Positions 49,137 to 59,900 of a DNA stretch of 64,000 nucleotides are shown piece after piece (position 1 is the stretch's first letter; each line of letters opens with the position of its first letter). Both the position numbers and the translations under genes were made by a program. The notes beneath the pieces are model-generated. The model was not told the origin of the DNA. It ran no database searches and saw only the letters and a program-made list of their open reading frames with translations. The DNA is from UBA10329 sp964500205 (lineage in GTDB: Bacteria; Bacteroidota; Bacteroidia; UBA10329), in assembly GCA_964500205.1 (NCBI GenBank), contig CAZCNS010000016.1:19967-83966 (forward strand). The letters are read 5' to 3'.

Positions 49137-50696
49137 ATGGAAACCCTGACCACTGAAACCCGCTCGAAAATGGAGTCGGTGCTGAACGCTCTCGGACTGA
49201 CTGCGCTGAATCCCGCTGCTTCCACCGGTGCGACAGATATGAAGGGCAATGCCCCTGACATAGCATCCTTCTCTCCCGTTGATGGAGAGCTTATCGCCAA
49301 AGTGGGGTCATGCTCCTCGGCAGATGTGGACGAAGTGATAGCCAAGGCACAGGAGGCGTTCGTTGAATGGCGCAAGTGGCCTGCCCCGAAGCGCGGTGAG
49401 GTGGTGCGCCAGGTGGGCGATGCGCTGCGGGAGAAGAAAGATGCCCTCGGTAGGCTGGTATCCTATGAAATGGGCAAGAGCCTTCAGGAGGGGCTTGGCG
49501 AGGTGCAGGAGATGATCGACATCTGTGACTTCGCAGTGGGGCTTTCAAGGCAGCTGTACGGTCTGACGATGCACAGCGAACGGCCCGACCACCGCATGTA
49601 CGAGCAGTACCACCCGCTGGGCGTTGTGGGTATCATCTCGGCATTCAACTTCCCGGTGGCCGTGTGGAGCTGGAACGCCATGTTGGCCTGGGTCTGTGGC
49701 GACACCTGCATCTGGAAGCCATCGGAGAAGGCCCCGCTCTCGGCAGTGGCCTGTCAGAACATCATCAAGGACGTTTTCAATAGAAACAATGTGCCCGAAG
49801 GGGTGAGCTGCTACGTGCACGGTGGCCGCGAGGTGGGCGAGGCATTGACGAACGACACCCGCATCCCGTTGATCTCGGCCACGGGATCCACGCGCATGGG
49901 CAAGGAGGTGTCTGCCACGGTGGGCCGCAGGCTTGGCCGCTCGTTGCTGGAGCTGGGAGGAAACAACGCCATCATCATCACGGAGAACGCAGACCTCGGC
50001 ATGACCGTGGTTGGCGCGGTATTCGGGGCGGTAGGCACCTGCGGGCAGCGCTGCACCAGCACACGCAGGCTCATCATCCATGAGAGCATTTATGACAAGG
50101 TGAAAGAGAGCCTGGTGAAAGCTTATGGCCAATTGCGGATCGGCAATCCATTGGATGAGCGCAACCATGTGGGGCCGCTCATCGACAGTCAGGCGGTGGA
50201 CGCCTATCTGAACGCGCTGAACCGTGTGGTGGAGGAAGGCGGATGCATTCTGGTAGAAGGCGGTGTGCTGGAGGGTGAAGGCTACGAAAGCGGCTGCTAT
50301 GTTCGTCCGGCCATCGCAGAAGCGTCCAATCATTTTTCCATCGTTCAAGCGGAAACATTCGCGCCTATACTTTATTTGATGAAGTACAGCACGTTGGACG
50401 AGGCCATCGCCATGCAGAACGGTGTGGCGCAGGGACTGTCCTCAGCCATCATGACCAGCGACATGCGGCAGGCCGAACAATTCCTCTCGGCCAGTGGTTC
50501 TGACTGTGGCATCGCCAACGTGAACATCGGCACATCAGGCGCGGAGATAGGAGGGGCATTCGGTGGAGAGAAAGAGACAGGGGGTGGCCGCGAGTCAGGA
50601 TCCGATGCTTGGAAGGTGTACATGCGCAGACAGACCAACACGATCAACTACGGAACAACGCTGCCACTGGCCCAAGGAATCAAGTTCGACATCTGA
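49137..50696 (+). CDS. ALDH7-type aldehyde dehydrogenase (alpha-aminoadipic semialdehyde type)
   Basis: The 519-residue protein has the aldehyde dehydrogenase core: FNFPVAVWSWNAMLAWVCGD, GSTRMGKEVSATVG, the general base in LLELGGNNAIII, and the catalytic Cys in GTCGQRCTSTRRL. NVNIGTSGAEIGGAFGGEKE and RESGSDAWKVYMRRQTNTIN are typical of the ALDH7 group (antiquitin / piperidine-6-carboxylate dehydrogenase). It would oxidise alpha-aminoadipic semialdehyde with NAD in lysine degradation. The start is the first ATG after the -7 box. It is followed 44 bp later by a lipoprotein gene that may be unrelated. Confidence 0.92.
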   Translation: METLTTETRSKMESVLNALGLTALNPAASTGATDMKGNAPDIASFSPVDGELIAKVGSCSSADVDEVIAKAQEAFVEWRKWPAPKRGEVVRQVGDALREKKDALGRLVSYEMGKSLQEGLGEVQEMIDICDFAVGLSRQLYGLTMHSERPDHRMYEQYHPLGVVGIISAFNFPVAVWSWNAMLAWVCGDTCIWKPSEKAPLSAVACQNIIKDVFNRNNVPEGVSCYVHGGREVGEALTNDTRIPLISATGSTRMGKEVSATVGRRLGRSLLELGGNNAIIITENADLGMTVVGAVFGAVGTCGQRCTSTRRLIIHESIYDKVKESLVKAYGQLRIGNPLDERNHVGPLIDSQAVDAYLNALNRVVEEGGCILVEGGVLEGEGYESGCYVRPAIAEASNHFSIVQAETFAPILYLMKYSTLDEAIAMQNGVAQGLSSAIMTSDMRQAEQFLSASGSDCGIANVNIGTSGAEIGGAFGGEKETGGGRESGSDAWKVYMRRQTNTINYGTTLPLAQGIKFDI

Positions 50697-50740
50697 TAGC
50701 AACCGATGCTTACCTTGGCAACGGAAAGCCTGATACAGTT

Positions 50741-51298
50741 TTGAGACCACTACCGCTGCTATTAGTCGTTTTGCTGCTGGGTTCTTCTTGTAAGAAAGAC
50801 CCCACGGAGGTCTATTTCAGTGACGAGCGGAACTACTACGACCTGCCTACCTGCGTCATTCAACAGAAAGACTTTCTGCAGAAGACCGGTAAGCATGTGC
50901 GTAAGAAACTGACGAAGGACGGCCACACGCAGGTGATCGAGCGTGGTGATGTGGATTGGGACGAGGAGTTTGAGATGTTCATCGACTCGGACATCAATCG
51001 ACCAGCATGGCGAGGCTCATTTCTCGGAGACACGGTTCAGCTGGAACGTATGAAAGTGATCACCTATCGCGCTCAGAACCCCGAGATACCTGTGCGCAAT
51101 GTGGTAGTGACGCTGGACCGCGCTACCGGTCAGTGCCTCAAGCTGACCATAGACCGAAGGACAGACAATTTCCTTTACTCATCGAACCAGAAATTATTCC
51201 TGACCCCAGGCGAGGGTTACACTATCAAAGGACAACTGCGCGTGCCTTGGCTCTTCGAATCTGAATTCACAGTGGAAAGCACGTTCATCGATGGCTAA
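50741..51298 (+). CDS. Unknown lipoprotein
   Basis: A frame is open from further upstream, inside the dehydrogenase gene, but the TTG at 50741 gives a lipoprotein start: MRPLPLLLVVLLLGSSCKKD with lipobox LGSSC. The 185-residue product has a basic/acidic mature start and beta-rich segments (TVQLERMKVITYRAQ, NVVVTLDRATGQCLKLTIDR, FLYSSNQKLFLTPGEGYTIK). I do not recognise a family. It overlaps the next lipoprotein gene by 8 bp, so the two are likely co-translated. No ATG start fits the lipobox, which makes TTG the best reading. Confidence 0.7.
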   Translation: MRPLPLLLVVLLLGSSCKKDPTEVYFSDERNYYDLPTCVIQQKDFLQKTGKHVRKKLTKDGHTQVIERGDVDWDEEFEMFIDSDINRPAWRGSFLGDTVQLERMKVITYRAQNPEIPVRNVVVTLDRATGQCLKLTIDRRTDNFLYSSNQKLFLTPGEGYTIKGQLRVPWLFESEFTVESTFIDG

Positions 51299-52535
51299 GT
51301 TCAGTCCGCAGCTATTCCTTATTGCCGTGCTACTTGCAAGTTGCGTCTCATCTGACAAGCAAGAGGACAACTCCCAACTCATGGGCGACTGGCGTTTTGA
51401 GATGGATCTCGGAGGCAGGTCACTGCCTTTTATCATGCGAATGGCTGACGACTCTGCCATGAGTGTCCTAACGGTGATCAATGGTAACGAGGTGATCCGA
51501 GCAGAGAAGGTGACCGTGACAGGCGACTCCATATCAGTGCGCATGCCAGTGTTCAACACCGAGATCCGAGGGGCTTTCTCCTCAGACTCTACCATTGAGG
51601 GCTTCTTTACAGACCATTCGCGCAGCGGTGATTACCGGATTCCCATTTCGGGCAAGAAAGGCAGCAGTCAGCGGTTTGATCAGGATGAGGCTGCGGCCGT
51701 GGACATCTCGGGCAAATGGGCAGTGGGATTCAGCCCCGGCACTGCGGAGGCCTATCCTGCCATCGGGGTATTCAAGCAGAATGGCAACAGACTGGAAGGC
51801 ACTTTCCTGACCACCACAGGCGACTTCCGCTTTCTGGAGGGCACTGTGTCGGGTGACAGCGTGTTCCTATCCGGTTTTGACGGGGCACTCGCGCTGCTAT
51901 TTCGTGCTAAAGTCTCCGGAGACAGCATTCAGGGTCGGTTTTACTCTGGTATTCATTGGAAGGAAAGTTGGGCCGGGGTGCGCAATGAGGCCGCACGACT
52001 GCCCGACCCTGAGGCGCTCACCTTCATGCGGCCGGGGTACGACCGTTTCGACTTCACCTTCCCCGACCTTGACGGGAATATGGTCAGTCTGCGTGACCCG
52101 AGATTCCGTGGCAAGGTGGTGATCGTGCAGGTGATGGGCAGCTGGTGTCCCAACTGCTTGGACGAGACCACCTTCCTTGTGGACCTCTACGGTAGATTTA
52201 ATAGCGAAGGACTTGAGATCGTAGCACTCGGATTTGAGCGGGGAAAAGACGACCCTGAACGGATAGCAAACCTTCGGAGGCTTCGCGAACACTTCCCCAT
52301 ACCCTACCCCATATTGCTGGCAGGTGGGTCGAGCAAGGCCGAGGCCAGCGAGAAGCTTCCGATGCTCAGCCATGTGCTGTCATACCCCACGACCATATTC
52401 GTGGACAGAAAAGGCCGGGTCAGACGCATCCACACCGGATTCTCCGGGCCGGGCACAGGCGAGCATTACCTCGTCCTGACGGAACGCACAGAAGCGTTGG
52501 TTAGCAATCTGCTGGAGGAGAAGGCGGTTTTCTGA
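51291..52535 (+). CDS. Lipoprotein with TlpA/thioredoxin-like domain
   Basis: The 414-residue protein starts MAKFSPQLFLIAVLLASCVS with lipobox LLASC. Residues ~30-225 are a beta-rich region in two similar parts (MGDWRFEMDLGG and SGKWAVGFSPG; each with VTGDSISV/VSGDSVFL-like strands). Residues ~240-410 form a TlpA/AhpC-type thioredoxin fold with the redox motif in QVMGSWCPNCLDETTFLVDL (CPNC) and the cis-Pro region in LSYPTTIFVDRKG. It would act as a periplasmic disulfide reductase or a thiol-linked scaffold in the envelope. It overlaps the preceding lipoprotein gene by 8 bp. Confidence 0.88.
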   Translation: MAKFSPQLFLIAVLLASCVSSDKQEDNSQLMGDWRFEMDLGGRSLPFIMRMADDSAMSVLTVINGNEVIRAEKVTVTGDSISVRMPVFNTEIRGAFSSDSTIEGFFTDHSRSGDYRIPISGKKGSSQRFDQDEAAAVDISGKWAVGFSPGTAEAYPAIGVFKQNGNRLEGTFLTTTGDFRFLEGTVSGDSVFLSGFDGALALLFRAKVSGDSIQGRFYSGIHWKESWAGVRNEAARLPDPEALTFMRPGYDRFDFTFPDLDGNMVSLRDPRFRGKVVIVQVMGSWCPNCLDETTFLVDLYGRFNSEGLEIVALGFERGKDDPERIANLRRLREHFPIPYPILLAGGSSKAEASEKLPMLSHVLSYPTTIFVDRKGRVRRIHTGFSGPGTGEHYLVLTERTEALVSNLLEEKAVF

Positions 52536-52652
52536 CACCTCTCGGCCCCCGTCTCCATTGCTGCACGCCAAATCAGTTGAGCTTTTCCGTTCTTTAGAAC
52601 GATGATGTCTATGGCCCCAGGCGAAGTGGCTATGGCTTGACAGGGAATTATT

Positions 52653-52660
52653 TAGGTTTG
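52653..52660 (+). promoter_or_regulatory. -7 box for the first giant secreted gene
   Basis: TAGGTTTG matches TAnnTTTG, 47 bp before the ATG at 52708. Confidence 0.5.
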
Positions 52661-52707
52661 CAGTCCATGGATGGCAACAGTTCCTTTTCAATCATAAAAT
52701 CATTGTC

Positions 52708-55700
52708 ATGAGGTCATTTCTATTGATTCGATTCGCATTACTCCTATTCTTTTCCGGCTCCGTTACAGTCCAAGCACAGATAGCCGCCTTGGACGTTTCA
52801 TTCACGCAGCAGGGGAGTGGATTCAACAGTCAAGTTTACACGATCGCTACCCAGGTGGACGGCAAGGTTATCGTTGGAGGCAACTTCACAGCCTACAATG
52901 GTATCTCGCGTAACAGAATAGCCCGTATGAATGCAGACGGCACCCTCGATGAGTCCTTCGTGGTAGGTGACGGCTTCAACAGCACAGTGAACTCCGTGGC
53001 GGTGGACGAAAACGGCAAGGTGATCGTGGTCGGATTCTTCACCGACTACAACGGTTTCACGGGAAAGAACAGGATAGTGAGACTGAACCCTGACGGCAGT
53101 CTGGACCAAACCTTCAACACAGGAACGGGATTTACAGGGAATGCGACCTCGGTGCGTTTACTTCCTGACGGGAGAATGCTGGTATGCGGACAGTTTGCGC
53201 AGTACAACGGATCGGCAGTGGGTGCGATTGCACGGTTGAATGCGGACGGCACGCGTGACAACACATTCAATCAGGGCGGAACGGGTATTGGATGGGCGGC
53301 AACGGCCACCTCCTTGGAGGTTATGCCTGATGGTAAAGTGATAGTGGTCAGCAACAATATCGGCACGTACAATGGCGTGACGGTGAACCGAATGTTCCGT
53401 ATCAACGCGGACGGTAGCCTCGACTCCTCGTTCGATATTGGCACTGGCCCCAACAATGCGGTCACATCAGCTGTGGCGCTTGCCGATGGCAGCGTGATCC
53501 TTGGCGGCAACTTCACGTCATTCAATGACCAACCCATTAACCGGGTGGTGAAACTGACCCCAAGCGGTGCTATTGACCCATCATTCGAGATAGGTACGGG
53601 GTTCAACAATATCGTAGAGGATATGGAACTGGACGCGGAGGGCAATCTGGTCTGCGTGGGTTCTCTTAGTAATTACAACGGAGTGGCCCGTGGCAGCATA
53701 GCTCGACTATTGCCCAATGGAACTTTGGATGACAGTTTCAACACTGTCAACGGTTTCAACATCTGGGCCAACTGCCTCCGTATTCAGGAGGATGGCCGCA
53801 TTGTGGTGGGTGGGGCTTTCAGCGTCTATGCCGGTATTCAACGAAACGGGCTGGCCCGGCTCCTCAACCACACGGTCAACGCGACCACGGTGAGTCCAGA
53901 AGGTCCATTCTGCCGTGGCGGTGCAACCGACCTGAGCTATGAGGCCATCGGTATCTTCGGGAGCAGCAATGTGTTCACCGCGCAACTGAGCGATGCCAAC
54001 GGCAATTTCTCCAATGCGGTGGACATCGGTTCCGTGACAGCAACAGTCAGTGGCACCATCAGCGTCACCATACCCTCTGATGCTGCGGCTGGGGTGAATT
54101 ACCGCATGAGGGTCATTAGTTCAGAACCTCCTGTATCCGGCCCCACGCTTGGCCTCACGGACAATCTGACGGTGGTGGTGCCCGACCCTGCGGTCAGCAT
54201 CTCCTCCGATCTCGGCAATGAGTTCTGTGCCGGACAGGATGTGACCTTCACCGCCAATCCCACCGATGGGGGCGATGCACCTGCTTATCAGTGGTTTGTG
54301 AACAATCTTCCCGTGAGCGGTGCAACGGAGTCCACGTTTACCACCTCCACTTTGCAGAATGGAGCTCAGGTGCGTGTGCGGCTCACAAGCAATGCCCTTT
54401 GCTACGAGGGCGAACCTGTTTTCAGCGACAATTTCGTGGTAACGGTGAACCCTTCTGACGAGCTCACCGCCACCATCACTGCCGACACAGATAGCGTGAT
54501 CTGCGACATGCAGGTGGTGACTTTCGGTGTCACTGCGGTGAATGGCGGCCCGAATCCCACATATCAGTGGAAGCGTAACGGAAACAACGTTGGCAGCGGA
54601 CAGGTCACCTACACCACCTCGTCCCTTGCAGACGGTGATGTGGTGACCTGTGAGGTGACGGGAACTGCCGAATGCACTTTCCCGCTTATTGCCACAAGCA
54701 ATTCTCTCACGTTCACTGTAAGTTCGGAGGTGGAACCAGAAGTTACCATCACGGCCGACCCTGGCAATGAGGTTTGTGCAGGAGCTGAGGTAACATTCAC
54801 GGCCACGGCCATTGGCGGTGGGACCAACCCTTCATTTCAGTGGAAAATCAATGGAGTGGAGACAGGCGATGATAGTCCTAACTACATCACCACCTCACTT
54901 GCAGACGGTGATATCGTTACGTGCACCCTGAGCAGCAGCCTGTTCTGCGCCATCCCTCAAGAGACGACCAGCGAACCAATCGAGATAACCCTCGGCACCA
55001 CTGCATCACCAAGCGTGACAATGAGCGCAGACCCGGGAACAGCCATTTGCAGCAGCACCGAGGTCACATTCACCGCAACCGCGACCGATGCCGGTGCAGG
55101 TCCCACTTATCAATGGTCGGTGAATGGGGAGACCACTGGCGATAACAGCCCAGTCTTCACCACCAGCACACTTGCAGACGGTGACGAGGTGACCTGCACA
55201 GTGACGAGCAGTAGCCCCTGTGCCGACCCTGCCACAGCCAGCGCATCTCTCGAAGTGACCATCTCTGAAGGCATCACACCGCAGATAAGCGTTAGCGGAA
55301 ATGCACTTGTGTGCGATGGCACGGCCACATTCACTGCGGAAGTGACGCCAGCACAGACCGCCCCTGTCTTTGAATGGAAGATCAACGGAAGTGTAGTGGG
55401 CGATGATTCGGACACATTCACTGCGACCTCAGTGAATACGGGCGACCAACTCACAGTGACCTTAATTGTCGATGACCCTTGTGTGCCGTCTGGCTTCGTC
55501 ACGTCAGAAGTCATTGTGCTTGAGACGGGAACGACTCCCGTCCTCAGTGGCACGATAACAGGACCATCCTCGACCTGCGCGGGTGAGACACACACATTCT
55601 CAATTGCCGCAGCAACCGGGGCCGAGAGCTATGAGTGGACGTTACCGGAAGGATGGGTTGAAGTGTCCAGCACAGGTGCAACGGTCACGGCCGTTGCAGG

Positions 55701-56766
55701 TAACACAGGGGGCACAGTGACGGTGGTCGCTCAGAGCGCATGCGGCAGCAGCAGCCCTGTAACGGTTGATGTGTCCTCATTCCCAAATTACGCCACGCTA
55801 TCAGGTGGAGTGACCCTCGGTGGTGTGCCTGTGATCAGCGGTTGGGTGTATGTGTATCGCTTCAATCAGCCCACCGAGTGGTGGCAGACCACTGGTACCA
55901 AGCTCGACTCCGCTCAGATCAACTTCGGCAATTACAGCTTTGATGAGATGCCCATATATGGGGAGCCATTCATGCTGAAGGCCGTGGTCACGGGGTCGCA
56001 GGCAGGATTCCATATCCCTACGTTCTATGCTGTGACAGCAACCGGCACACCTGCTTTCAGCCCCGTATGGAACACCCCACAGCTCAATTACATCCTTGAG
56101 TTCGCGTGCGGAGCAGATGAGACGATCAATATCAGTGTGCTGGAACTTCAGAACACCGATGGCGAGGCACAGATGAGCGGCACAGTTTACTGGTACGGGG
56201 ATGGTGGCAAACTTGAAGCAGAGGACCCCATTCCCGGAGTGGATGTGATCGTGGAGAAAGTACCGCCCGGAAGTGCCTTCTCTCATGCCACCACTGACAT
56301 TGAAGGACGGTATGCGTTCACGGATGTGCCTTCCATACCTGTGTCCGAATACTACAGGATCTTCGTGTCGTTCCCCGGCATTCCTATGCTCGGTAGCGGG
56401 CATGAGATCACTGTCACGCCAGAAGACGTGCAATTCACAGGCTTGAATTTCTACGTGGATACTGCGCTAAACCGCATTACTGCCGAAGGGCCGACCAGTG
56501 TTGAGTCCATCCCAATCATGGAGTCTGACCTCAGGCTCCTACCCAACCCGATGACCGACCACATGACGGTGATTCTTTGTGCCAATATGGCTGATGCAAC
56601 TTATTTCCGCTTGCATGACATGACCGGAGCAACCATAAAGGAAGAACGATTTGCCCCGAGTAGGGTCATCTCAATTGAACGGCATGACATGGCTTCCGGG
56701 CTATACCTGTTGGACATAGGTCTAATGGACGGTGCCGCAGTGCGGGAGCGTATCATGATTCATTGA
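52708..56766 (+). CDS. Secreted delta-60 repeat protein with Ig-like domains and T9SS sorting domain
   Basis: The 1352-residue protein begins MRSFLLIRFALLLFFSGSVT, a signal peptide ending VQA. Residues ~30-385 are seven or so delta-60 repeats (for example VDGKVIVGGNFTAYNGISRN and ADGTLDESF). Residues ~390-1030 are Ig-like domains of a Cys-bearing type (EVCAGAEVTFTATAIGGG, FQWKING, SLADGDIVTC). A carboxypeptidase-regulatory-like domain follows (EDPIPGVDVIVEKVPPGSAF), and the last ~75 residues are a type IX sorting domain (DLRLLPNPMTDHMTVIL ... RERIMIH). It should be exported by the type IX system and attached to the cell surface or released. A related, larger gene follows 147 bp downstream. 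Confidence 0.92.
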   Translation: MRSFLLIRFALLLFFSGSVTVQAQIAALDVSFTQQGSGFNSQVYTIATQVDGKVIVGGNFTAYNGISRNRIARMNADGTLDESFVVGDGFNSTVNSVAVDENGKVIVVGFFTDYNGFTGKNRIVRLNPDGSLDQTFNTGTGFTGNATSVRLLPDGRMLVCGQFAQYNGSAVGAIARLNADGTRDNTFNQGGTGIGWAATATSLEVMPDGKVIVVSNNIGTYNGVTVNRMFRINADGSLDSSFDIGTGPNNAVTSAVALADGSVILGGNFTSFNDQPINRVVKLTPSGAIDPSFEIGTGFNNIVEDMELDAEGNLVCVGSLSNYNGVARGSIARLLPNGTLDDSFNTVNGFNIWANCLRIQEDGRIVVGGAFSVYAGIQRNGLARLLNHTVNATTVSPEGPFCRGGATDLSYEAIGIFGSSNVFTAQLSDANGNFSNAVDIGSVTATVSGTISVTIPSDAAAGVNYRMRVISSEPPVSGPTLGLTDNLTVVVPDPAVSISSDLGNEFCAGQDVTFTANPTDGGDAPAYQWFVNNLPVSGATESTFTTSTLQNGAQVRVRLTSNALCYEGEPVFSDNFVVTVNPSDELTATITADTDSVICDMQVVTFGVTAVNGGPNPTYQWKRNGNNVGSGQVTYTTSSLADGDVVTCEVTGTAECTFPLIATSNSLTFTVSSEVEPEVTITADPGNEVCAGAEVTFTATAIGGGTNPSFQWKINGVETGDDSPNYITTSLADGDIVTCTLSSSLFCAIPQETTSEPIEITLGTTASPSVTMSADPGTAICSSTEVTFTATATDAGAGPTYQWSVNGETTGDNSPVFTTSTLADGDEVTCTVTSSSPCADPATASASLEVTISEGITPQISVSGNALVCDGTATFTAEVTPAQTAPVFEWKINGSVVGDDSDTFTATSVNTGDQLTVTLIVDDPCVPSGFVTSEVIVLETGTTPVLSGTITGPSSTCAGETHTFSIAAATGAESYEWTLPEGWVEVSSTGATVTAVAGNTGGTVTVVAQSACGSSSPVTVDVSSFPNYATLSGGVTLGGVPVISGWVYVYRFNQPTEWWQTTGTKLDSAQINFGNYSFDEMPIYGEPFMLKAVVTGSQAGFHIPTFYAVTATGTPAFSPVWNTPQLNYILEFACGADETINISVLELQNTDGEAQMSGTVYWYGDGGKLEAEDPIPGVDVIVEKVPPGSAFSHATTDIEGRYAFTDVPSIPVSEYYRIFVSFPGIPMLGSGHEITVTPEDVQFTGLNFYVDTALNRITAEGPTSVESIPIMESDLRLLPNPMTDHMTVILCANMADATYFRLHDMTGATIKEERFAPSRVISIERHDMASGLYLLDIGLMDGAAVRERIMIH

Positions 56767-56863
56767 GCCCCCGGGATTTCCGTGCTCTGGTCTGTCCATA
56801 TTAAATTAACTTTCAGTTGATTCTTGAGAGAACCTGACTGAGGTTTTCCACGTAAGCGTTGGT

Positions 56864-56871
56864 TATGTTTG
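56864..56871 (+). promoter_or_regulatory. -7 box for the second giant secreted gene
   Basis: TATGTTTG matches TAnnTTTG, 42 bp before the ATG at 56914. TTTT at 56844-56847 lies 16 bp upstream. Confidence 0.5.
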
Positions 56872-56913
56872 CAGGTTCACCTGTTGTACAGGCAAATTCA
56901 TCGAATTACTCCA

Positions 56914-59900
56914 ATGAGAAGACTTTATTTCCAGTTCAGTGTTCTGGCTGTCCTTTTCTGTGCCGGATCGTTCTCTTCCTTAGCCCAGCAGGTCACTTAT
57001 GACCCATCCTTTGTTCAGGGCACAGGATTCAACGGCCCTGTGTATGCGATAAAGGTCTTCGACACTGACAAGATCTTTGTTGGCGGAGACTTCTCCGAGT
57101 ACAATGGCACCCCGGTTTCATCCGTGGTTCAGTTGAACGGTGACGGCTCACTGGTGCCTCAGGGACTGAACATCGGGATAAACCTTACCGGCCCTGTGTA
57201 TGCGCTGCACGTGAACAGCAACGATGAGTTGCTGGTAGGAGGAGATTTCAGTGCCTTCGGGTACAAGAACCTGCTGCGCTTGGACCCGGGTGGAGACGTG
57301 GACTACAGTCTCTCCAACAATGGTGGGGCCAACGGGCCGGTCTATGCCATCACCTCTGACTTCAACAATGCGATCTACATCGGGGGCGATTTCACTTCCT
57401 ACAACAACGTACCCATCAACAGACTGGTGAAACTGCTCCCCAATGGGGTTCCAGATGCCAGTTTCGTCAGCGAGGCAGGTACTGCCGTGGAGGGAGGGCC
57501 GGTGCGCGCCCTCGCCATCGAGGATGGCGGTAAGATTCTTGTCGGTGGTTCTTTCCTCACTTACAGAGATTTTACACCTGCAAGAAATCTCGTCTGCATT
57601 TTCAATGACGGAGATCTGGACAACACGTTCAGCTCCACACTTGGAATTGTGAACGGTCCGGTTTATGCGATTGGCAAAGATCAGAACAATGACCTGATCT
57701 TCGGTGGGGATTTCAATGCGATAGGTGCCATTTCCATGCCCGGTATTGCGAAAGTAAAGGCGACAGGGGAACTGCTTTCCGCGCTCTTCAGCAACCTCGG
57801 AACCGGATTCAACGGGAGTGTTCGCGGACTCCTTGTACTTAGCGATAACTCCATCATTGCATGCGGTTCGTTCAGTCAGTTTGATGGGAACAACTCCCGA
57901 GGGATAGTCAAGCTCGATCAGACAGGTGCCTTCGATGCCGGATATGATCTCAGTCCAGGGGTTGAGGCTGGCGCTCAGACGGGATTCACGATAGACGAAT
58001 ATCCCGGGGACAAGATCATGCTTGGAGGTGATTTCCAAGGATTCAACAGCACAACCGCCCTCAACATAGCCCGCTTAGAACAATTCGCGATCATCCCCGA
58101 CCCCAGTTTTGTGCAGACAGAGGACTGGTGTCAAGGCTATAGTTTCAATCTCAGCTACACAGTAGTTGGAACCTTCGGAGATGCATTCGGATTCAATGTA
58201 TTCAATGTTCAATTGAGTGATGCGAGCGGAAGTTTTGCCAACCCGACTGTCATTGGTCAGGAGTTCAGCACCACAGCAGGGACGATTCAATGCAACATCA
58301 ACTCCGACATCCCGCAGGGGAATGGCTACCAAATACGAATTGTTGCGTCCGATCCTTCTGTGACAAGTGCCTTGGTCGGAGCAGGTAACTTCGTGGTGAA
58401 CCCGGTGGTCATCACGCCTACTATCGTCAATGTCTCATGCAACGGGGACAGCAACGGAAGCATCTCGCTCTCTGCGGACAGAGCAGGAGTGATTTATGAC
58501 TGGTACACACTTTCCCCCCCGAGCAGTTCAGCTACATTGACAGGACTTGTTGCGGACAGTTATCCCCTTTTTTGGAACTGGAACAACAACACATGCAACA
58601 ACGAGACTGAATATGTGGTCGAACAACCAGATGACGTCAACATAGACCTTTTTCGATCCAACGTCTCGTGTTTCAGCTTAGCAAACGGAAGCATAGAGGT
58701 TAACGTGTCGGGAGGCACACCTGACTACAGCTACTCTTGGAGCAACAACGAAACATCCGCAGACATCAACAACCTCGGACCAGGCACTTATACCCTGACA
58801 CTAACAGACGCGAATAACTGCGTGAAGACAGCCTCCGAAACGATCACTGAACCCACGGAAATTCAAAATGCCGTTATATCCACGCCTGTAACCTGCAATG
58901 GAGGTAGTGACGGATCGGCCTCGGTCTCATCGACCGGGGGTGCTGGAAGCTACATCTTCCTCTGGCCCACGCTTGGTAACCAGACCACAAGCATGGTCAC
59001 AGGGCTGGCTGCCGGTTCTTATGAGGTTATCGTTACTGACGAGGACAACTGCAGCAAATCAAGCTTTGCAGTAGTCAGTGAACCATTGCCACTTGTGCCC
59101 ACTGTGACACCTGATGGTCCTACGACATTCTGTGATGGAGGAAGTGTCACACTGAATTCATCAGTAGCAACCTCCTACTTGTGGAGCACGGGCGAGACAA
59201 CACAATCCATAAACGTGACGCAGAGCGGTAGTTATTCCGTCACGGTAACCGATGCCAACGGATGTCAAGGAACAAGCTCGGCCGTTACTGTGACAGTCAA
59301 CCCCAATCCGCAGCCCACAGTGACACCTGCTGGAACGGTCACTATTTTCAGTGGCGACCAGGTCACACTGACATCCTCCTCGGCCGCCTCTTATCAATGG
59401 AGTACCGATGACATCACGTCCTCCATCACTGTGAACGAGACAGGGTCCTACAGCGTCACGGTGACAGATGCCAACGGTTGCTCGGGCACGAGTGCGGACA
59501 CGGATGTAATTGTGCTGCCTGCCCGGTTCATCACCATCTGGAAGACCGACAATCCCGGCACTTCCGCCAACAACCAAATCACGATTCCGACCACGGGCGG
59601 GGGATACAACTTTGATGTACGCTGGTTCGAGGTGGGCAACGAGACCAATTCCGGCTTCCTTCAGGCCCTTGGTGAGAATGAGACCATCACTTTCCCCACC
59701 CCTGGCACATACAGGGTGGAAATCGAAAGTGATTTCCCACGCATTTATTTCAATAATGGTGGTGACAGATTGAAGCTGCTCACCATTGAAAGGTGGGGCG
59801 ACATTGCATGGAGCAGCATGGAAAACGCGTTCCATGGCTGTGCCAATCTTACCTACAACGCCACGGACATCCCTGACCTCTCCAACGTGACAAGTCTCCG

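Noticed and set aside
53707..56433. Minus-strand frames opposite the first delta-60 protein
   Set aside because: Antisense of a long, domain-rich gene with sorting signal; no independent evidence.
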